DNA of 64,000 bases, from NCBI GenBank assembly GCA_019022495.1, contig JAFEKR010000001.1, positions 7,812,001 through 7,876,000 of the forward strand. Direction: 5' to 3'. The position numbers and the translations under genes are program-made. How positions within the stretch are numbered: position 1 is the first letter of the stretch; every line of letters begins with the position of its first letter. Below are positions 58,830-64,000 of this stretch, piece after piece. The notes beneath the pieces were generated by a model. That model did no database searches, was not told the DNA's origin, and saw nothing but the letters and a program-made list of their open reading frames with translations. The DNA comes from Epichloe hybrida. Its lineage: Eukaryota > Ascomycota > Sordariomycetes > Hypocreales > Clavicipitaceae.

Positions 58830-58995
58830 TCTTATTAAGATTACTTGTTTGTACAAGAATTAAGAGGTTGTCAGGAGCGCAGAGGTCAAAGATAGGATGT
58901 TCATCGAAGCGGGTCTTTGGAGAACCTTTAGGCCATGCGGATAATAAAGAGGCTAGCTAGCTATAAGATAGCCACGTGCTTATAGAGCAGGGTAC
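58830..58995. other. Island without RIP signature inside the AT-rich tract
   Basis: About 165 bp here keep many CpA and TpG words (TTGTTTGTACAAG, GTTGTCAGGAGCGCAG, GCCATGCGG, GCCACGTGC) and a near-normal GC content, in contrast to both flanks. It sits just upstream of the Gypsy coding region, where a 5' LTR would be expected; TGTCAGGAGCGC near 58869 could be an LTR edge. No matching second copy is in the window. Confidence 0.55.
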
Positions 58996-59349
58996 TTATT
59001 AAAGACCACGCATATTATTAGTGCTAGGTTAGAGATTAAAACCTTTATACACCCGCCCCTAGCTAGTATTTATCTAGTAATAACTATAATAGTCTTAGCT
59101 ATTACTTCGTTCTTAACCTTTTAGTGTAAGCCATAATAAATTAATCTCTTATTACCTTTTTAAGGATACAAACCATTAGCTAGATTATTATATAGCTAAC
59201 ACTCTAAAGATTTACTAGAAACACGCTAGTACCTTATAATAATAAAGCTATAGATTATTAGGAAAATAAGGAACCCCTATAATCTAGAACTATAGATAAT
59301 AAGGTGCAATAAACGCTACTTAATCCTAATTTAAGTAAAGGTATAAATA

Positions 59350-62300
59350 ATATAACTAAAGAAAAAAGGGCGTTATAGTAATACTATAAGGTTATATAAT
59401 TTAAGCTACATTACCTTTAGAGGAAATAAGAGGTCTTATAAATAGAGGTGTAAATTAAAGAGCTTAAGGCAATTCTAGGATTAGCTAGACCTTAAACTAG
59501 ACCTATAATTACCCCTTAAATATTAGCTATAATTTTACTTATAGTTTATAATAATATAGTAGTAATTACATAGCAAGGTAGTCTTATTAAAACATAGATA
59601 AAAATGCCTATATATAAAGGGGAAATGTATAAAAGCCTATAGAATTTCTTAGTAAACTTAGATATACTATTTAAATTAGACTGCTATACCTTTAAGGATA
59701 ACGTAACTAAGGTAGCGTATATAAGTAGCTACCTAGCTAGTGATATAAAGTAATAGTAAATGCGTTATGTAGCTGTGAATAGGCACGTAGATTATTTGTT
59801 AATTACCTAGGCAGATTTCCTAGAATAGTTAAAAACTAGAACAATAGATATAGGTATAAGACACTTAAAAGTAATAAGGTTACTACTAAATCTTAGGCAG
59901 AAGAATAGCTAATTATTTTAATCCTTTATATAAGCCTAGGATAAGGTAAAAGCTAAGTTACCTAAAGAAATCCCTATATATCTAAGAATTATAATTTTTC
60001 TAAATAGCTTAAATAACACTATAAGAAAGCAGATAATTAGTAAAGAGATCCTAATAACCTAAAGCTAACTATAAGGCTAGGGTAAGAAAGCAAAGGTTAT
60101 AATAGGTTTAGGCTAAAATAATAAAAAAGGTTAGGACTTTAAAAGAAAGAGGCAACGCTCTTATTTCACATTACCTGTAAATAGGGCGTAGTAATAAAGC
60201 GAAGACTAAGGGAAAAGATTATCCCTAGTGTACTATAAATATAGAAAGCCTAGGCACGCTATACTAACTTATTAAGCACTAGATTATTTTACCTATAAAA
60301 GTACTAAATATATAACTAAGAAGCATAGGGAAGGCAGTAATAAAGCTATATCTCCTAATATAATACTAGTTTAATTAGCATAGACCTAGGAATGCGATCT
60401 TACCGTGGAATACCCTATAGATAATAGAATAAGAATACAAGTATCTTTACAATAAGATAACTAGTAATTAGCTATATAAGCACTATTTAATATAGGTATA
60501 TAGTCTTTAATAATTTATCTAAAATTAGTGTTAAAAAAGGATTAGGAGAATATAATCTAATTAGATAGGATATTAAAGAGTATAAGCAAAAAAGTGATTT
60601 TATATTAAGGAATTCTAAAAAAATTAGTTAAGATAAAAGACAGTATAGGATTTACAAAGGTCTGCTAAGTTAGCTACTTTATTACTAATATAGGTAAAGG
60701 GATAATTCTAGGTATAGACTAGATTAAAGAGTATTTACCTATAATTATATATTAGGAGTATAAATACTAGAGATATCTAGTAATAATAGAATGTCTCTCC
60801 TTTACTTATAGTAAGCAGCGAGTATATAAAGAGGAAAAAATAGTAGTAATTACTTTATTATTAGGAGTAATAAAGATTAGGCTAAGTATTCTAGAAAATA
60901 AAAATCAAAAAGGAAAAGGAAAAGGCTAATTAAAGAACCTAGTAGTAATAGACACATAAATAAATAGTAAAGCAGCTATGTGAATCCTTAAGTACGCTTA
61001 TTTATAGCAAAAAAGCAAAGGTATTATAGTTATACTAATTTTAGAAGATATAAGCAGTGAAGAAGCCACGTTAAATTAGGATAAGAGCACTAAGCGCCCT
61101 ACACTAATAATCCTAGAGAAATATAGGGAGTTTATAGATATTTTTTCTAAAGAGTTAGTAGGTAAGCTTCCTAAACTAGGAGGTTATACTTATATAATTA
61201 AATTAGAAGAAGGGAAAACACTACCTTAGGAGCTTATATATAATTTAGCTAAAAGGGAGCTAGAGGTTCTTAGAGAGTACCTTATAAGTGCGTAGCTTAA
61301 AGGGTAAATTAGAAGATTAGTTAGCCTAGCTAAAGCCCTAATTTTATTTATTCTAAAGAAAGGAGGGAAATTAAGGCTTTATATAGATTATAAGGGCTTA
61401 AATAAGATTATAATTAAGAATAAGGCCCCTTTGCCCCTTATTACCGAAATTCTTAATTAATTAGTAGGCATAGTTATTTTTATAGTCCTAGATTTAAAAG
61501 ATACATACCACTAACTACATATCCGCTTAGGCAATAAGTGGAAAATAGCGTTCTATTATTAATATAGCCACTTTAAATATCTAGTAATACTATTTAGACT
61601 AGTTAACGCACTAGTGACTTTTTAGGAGTATATTAATAATACTCTTAAAGGACTTATTAATAAGACTTATATTATTTATCTAGATAATATGCTAATATAT
61701 AGCAGCAGGGTTAAGGATTATATAGAGCACATTAAACAAGTTTTACGTAGGTTTAGAGAGGCAGGTCTCTTTATTAACCTTAAGAAGTGTTAATTTTTAG
61801 TTAAGGAAGTTAAATTTTTAGGCTTTAAGATATTAGAGAAAGGTATTATAATAGACCTAGTAAGAGTTAAAGTAATTATAACCTAGCTAATACTACGTAG
61901 CGTTTTTAATATTTAGTTATTTCTTAGTTTTACTAGATTCTACCGCTGTTTTATTAAATAGTATAGTAAAGTTATTATTCTATTAATAGATTACCTTAGA
62001 GGGAATTAACTAGCGATATTTAAACTAAAACCCCGCGAGATAGTAGCGTTTAGAGAGCTTTAATAAAGATTTTAGGAAGCGCTAATTTTAGTGCATTTTA
62101 ACCCACTTATATATCTTAGAGTGGAGATAGATACATCTAGATATGTAATTAGGGCTATACTTATAATATTAGTGCTAGGTTACTAGCACCTAGTTACGTT
62201 TATATTAAGAAAAACAACTAATACTAAATTATAATATTTAATACCTAATGGCAAATTATTAGCTATCTAGAGGCTTTTCGCATATAAAGACACTATCTCG

Positions 62301-64000
62301 CTTATTTAGCTTATATAATTAAAGTTATTATAGATTATTTAAACTATAAGTACCTTACTATAAAGCCTAAGCTTACTAGTAAGTAAGTAACTATGCTTAA
62401 TAAGCTTTATCCTTTTAACTTTAAGATTGTGCATTATATAAGGAAATTAAATCCTACTAACTTACTTTTAAGAAGACTAGATTTTATAAGTAAGGTAAGG
62501 AAAGAGAAAGCAGTAACTATATAACTTCTTACCTTTTTATCTAAATTTATAAATACTAAGAGATAGGAACACTATAGTAATATTATTAATGCCATAGGCT
62601 CTATAAAAACGTTACTTAATGTAACTAATAGTTAGTTATAATAACACTGCGATAATACTACTAACATCTAGGGTTTTAAAAAATCATAACTTAACTATAT
62701 TCCTAAAGAACCTAATAATCTAGACAATCTTAGAAGAGTTATATTAGTAAGGTTATTTAATACTTTTTATACTTTAGTTAATAAGTAATAAGCTAGCTAT
62801 AGTAATACTATTAGTACCTAGCGTATGTATTAGTTAGTGCTTAATTATTTTAATTTTCCTATTAGACTAGCTATTACTAATAGGAATAGACTAGCATAGG
62901 TTATTACTAGTAAGCGGCAAGGGTGCCCCTTAAAAACGTTACTTATCTATATCCCTATAAGACTAGAAGTATCTATTAAACTAATTACTTATAGAGATAT
63001 TATAGCTAGGATCTAATCTATTTAAAGAACCTCTTCTAAGTTTAACTCTAACTTTTTAGAAAAGAGCTTAAAATTAGAACCCCTAATTTAAGTCTTATTA
63101 TATAAAGCATAGTAAGGCAATGACTTTACTATAGGTTAATTAAAGTTACTTAAAAGCGGCAATTTAGCTACGTCCTAGATATAGTTAATTAGACCCTCTA
63201 AGCTATTAATATTTAAGAATTATGTTTTTATTTCTCTAGGTATAAGAAAAGAAATTTTATTACTAACTTATAATAACCCTATTACTAGGCACTAAGGAGT
63301 AAGTAAAACTCTTTATTAGATTATAAAATAATATTATTAGCTAATAATAAAGAAAGATATAAAGGTATACGTTAGTACTTATATAAATTATTAGACTTCA
63401 AAACTAAGGCATTATAAACCATATAGTAAGCTAGCTACATTACTAGTGCCTAATCGCCCCTTTTAAGAATTATTAATAGATTTTATTACTAGACTTTCAC
63501 TAGTGAAAGATTTAAATTAAACCTATAACGTAATTTTAGTTATTATTAACTATTTTACGAAATATAGTATTTATATCCCTATTTTAATATAACTAACTAG
63601 CAATAGGCTAGTAACTATATTCTTAGAATATATTTTTAGAGACTATAAAGCCCTAGAAGGTATTATAATAGACTAAGGTTTCATATTTACTAGTGGTTTC
63701 TAGATAACTTTTTACTATCTTCTTGCGATAAAGCGGCTACTTAGCACCGCTTTTTACCCCTAGATAAATAGTTAGATAAAACGTTTAAACTAGGTCTTAG
63801 AATATTATTTAAGGGCTTTTACTTGTGCTAAATAGACTAATTAGGCGGATAACCTATTAATAGCGTAATTTGCGTATAACACAAGTAATCACTTAACGCA
63901 TAGCTACACACTAGCGGAGGCATTATAAGGTTATAATCCTAGAGGTTTATAGTAAGTAGTAGTAAATATCCCTTTAGTAAATAATTAAGCTAAAAGTAAG
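59350..64000 (+). mobile_element. Decayed Ty3/Gypsy LTR retrotransposon, cut off by the window edge
   Basis: A single gag-pol frame can be followed on the plus strand despite many TAG/TAA codons. Gag-like sequence surrounds 59604 (KMPIYKGEMY). A zinc knuckle lies near 60231 with its Cys codons changed to Tyr. The protease active site (ALFNIG at 60480) has Asp changed to Asn. Reverse transcriptase spans about 61330-61800, with PLPLITEILN and YLDN for YLDD at 61677-61688. RNase H is near 62121 (VEIDTS). A one-base loss near 62266 shifts the frame, after which the RNase H end and integrase continue (about 63290-63940): core LLIDFIT, a second Asp near 63672, and the third catalytic Glu apparently now Lys. 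Order PR-RT-RH-IN is Gypsy type. The damage is mostly TpG to TpA, with Gln codons to stops. It is non-functional, and the right end and 3' LTR lie outside. Confidence 0.9.

Larger units (their letters stand above)
56731..64000. repeat. AT-rich, RIP-mutated repeat tract
   Basis: From about 56730 to the window end the sequence becomes strongly AT-rich and TpA-rich. Between about 56760 and 58690, CpA and TpG are almost absent, while CpT/ApG and even CpG words remain. This is the pattern left by repeat-induced point mutation acting at CpA. The right half (from about 59.4 kb) is a Gypsy element with milder decay. The left part (56.8-58.7 kb) is too far mutated for me to identify; stretches read as broken protein on the plus strand, but no family was recognised. 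No intact gene exists in the tract. Confidence 0.9.

Noticed and set aside
1..64000. tRNA, rRNA, CRISPR or bacterial-type operons
   Set aside because: No tRNA B-box-like GGTTCGA-N-TCC with a matching acceptor stem, no rRNA-like block, no regularly spaced direct repeats with unique spacers were seen by eye; a covariance-model scan would settle the tRNA question.

Overview
The window is a stretch of filamentous ascomycete chromosome (Pezizomycotina; most likely Sordariomycetes, perhaps Hypocreales). Three things point there: genes broken by many short introns (about 40-170 nt, with CTRAY-like branch sites and TAG/CAG acceptors), Pezizomycotina-type gene content, and an AT-rich tract with the mutation pattern of repeat-induced point mutation (RIP). 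The species assignment is inference; nothing in the sequence names it.

Layout. 1-3.7 kb has no supported gene. From 3.7 to 11 kb lie the mitotic kinase Cdc28/Cdc2 (-), an IMPACT-family protein (-), an OMS1-like mitochondrial methyltransferase (+) and a GDS1-like winged-helix protein (-). 11-13.6 kb is a long non-coding gap. From 13.6 to 28.8 kb lie NOT1, the scaffold of the CCR4-NOT deadenylase (-), and, divergent from it, an F-BAR/SH3 cytokinesis protein (+), seipin (+) and a DUF7918-type protein (+). From 30.6 to 42.5 kb lie NTF2 (+), a Rad5/Rad16/Uls1-class SNF2 ATPase (+), the ESCRT-0 subunit HSE1 (-) and the autophagy factor ATG13 (-). From 44.4 to 55.8 kb lie an ankyrin-RCC1-BTB (IBTK/Btb3-type) protein (-), the mitochondrial 2-oxodicarboxylate carrier (+) and a lineage-type protein with SUMO-interaction motifs and an in-frame stop (-). 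From about 56.73 kb to the end the composition switches abruptly to AT-rich, with CpA and TpG nearly absent over much of it. This tract holds a decayed Ty3/Gypsy retrotransposon running off the right edge.

Most of the genes are single-copy housekeeping genes: cell cycle, mRNA decay, nuclear import, endosomal sorting, autophagy, lipid droplets and mitochondrial transport. They form no biosynthetic cluster or operon. Short divergent spacers (7457-7820 and about 20865-21271) may act as shared promoters. Exon structures were set by hand from reading frame, GT-AG sites and family conservation; the summed exon lengths of every model are divisible by three.

The observations most worth checking are: the RIP-decayed Gypsy element, whose gag-pol frame is still readable; a short unmutated island inside the RIP tract; an 18-bp minisatellite next to it; a nonsense codon of RIP-compatible type in the SUMO-motif gene; very small exons in NTF2, the carrier and seipin; a 38-nt intron in the BTB gene; and an ATGA-overlapping uORF on the OMS1-like gene. 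I found no clear sign of a wholly new multi-gene system.
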